Shown one piece after another: positions 35,046-35,338 of a stretch of 35,338 bases of DNA. A program made the translations under genes and the position numbers. Location of the stretch: the NCBI RefSeq assembly GCF_000003605.2, contig NW_003106593.1, positions 198,111 to 233,448 of the forward strand, in the 5' to 3' direction. Under the pieces are notes generated by a model. The model was not told the origin of the DNA and did no database searches. It worked only from the letters and a program-made list of their open reading frames with translations. This DNA comes from Saccoglossus kowalevskii. Its lineage: Eukaryota; Hemichordata; Enteropneusta; Harrimaniidae. How positions within the stretch are numbered: the stretch's first letter is position 1; each line of letters begins with the position of its first letter.

Positions 35046-35338
35046 ATTGTTATTGTGTGCATAATAACTTTACTAATTCTATTCCAAACTTCATCAAACT
35101 TGGTCACCTTATTCATCAGTATAAAGTCTTCCCTGAGTTTGAACAACAGATGTCCTGTATGAAAATATCATGCAAAAATTGAGAAAATCTGATAAAATAT
35201 TTTGACTGTTTCTACTTGACTGATCACTGGTGATACACATCAAAGGTCACTGATCTCAGTGGAAATATGCATTGTTGTATGTGTTCAATGAAGCAAATGA
35301 TTTATCTTGTAATAATATCCTTGGTAATGTATCTCAGA

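Larger units (their letters stand above)
34357..35338 (+). other. 3' UTR and downstream sequence
   Basis: No coding frame with homology. Contains an AATAAA at 34878-34883, an inverted copy of a dispersed repeat (34783-34947) and a GTC/GTT triplet tract (about 35002-35045). The true cleavage site cannot be fixed from sequence and may lie beyond the window. Confidence 0.6.

Noticed and set aside
34898-35182. Several open frames across the end of the window
   Set aside because: They are opened by the GTC/GTT triplet tract; the peptides (poly-Val, poly-Ser, poly-Asp) have no homology and lie past the ITSN stop.

Overview
The window holds most of one large, split metazoan gene: an intersectin (ITSN1/ITSN2 family) orthologue on the + strand. 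I could chain 32 coding exons from 271 to the stop codon at 34354-34356. All intron phases agree, the exons sum to 4659 bases (1552 codons plus stop), and every intron is GT-AG except one GC-AG. The EH-domain N-terminus, start codon and promoter lie upstream of base 1. Many short introns, AT-rich sequence, simple-repeat arrays and numerous small foldback elements point to an invertebrate animal. The long (DH-PH-C2) form and the dispersed-repeat style would suit an invertebrate deuterostome such as a hemichordate, but the sequence alone does not prove the phylum.

Layout: exons 1-8 (271-4526) encode the central coiled-coil (KLERQ) region and a Gln-rich tail. Exons 9-10 carry a low-complexity linker with an AP-2-type FxDxF motif and SH3A. 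Exon 11 is a symmetric acidic exon, probably a cassette. Exons 12-13 give a linker and SH3B, 14-15 a linker, SH3C and a Pro/Gln repeat, 16-17 SH3D, and 18-19 SH3E. A 5.9 kb intron (17900-23826) then separates the scaffold half from the catalytic half: DH (exons 20-25), PH (26-29) and C2 (29-32). The 3' UTR starts at 34357. In the family, the SH3 domains recruit dynamin, synaptojanin and WASP-type partners at clathrin-coated pits, and DH-PH activates Cdc42.

The introns are rich in structure. The most striking signal is a 143-base unit present four times without indels, always in sense orientation, in introns 11, 12, 14 and 15. It can fold as an H/ACA-type snoRNA: hairpin, ANANNA hinge, hairpin, then ACA three bases before the point where the copies stop resembling each other. 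There are also two identical-length 125-bp elements flanked by TTAA, a 925-bp element with 32-bp perfect terminal inverted repeats and a 9-bp target duplication, a 667-bp TA-flanked element, several foldback elements, three intronic minisatellites, a 21-copy TGCCA array, and two tandem duplications that copy a 5' splice site. No second gene, tRNA, rRNA or CRISPR array was found.
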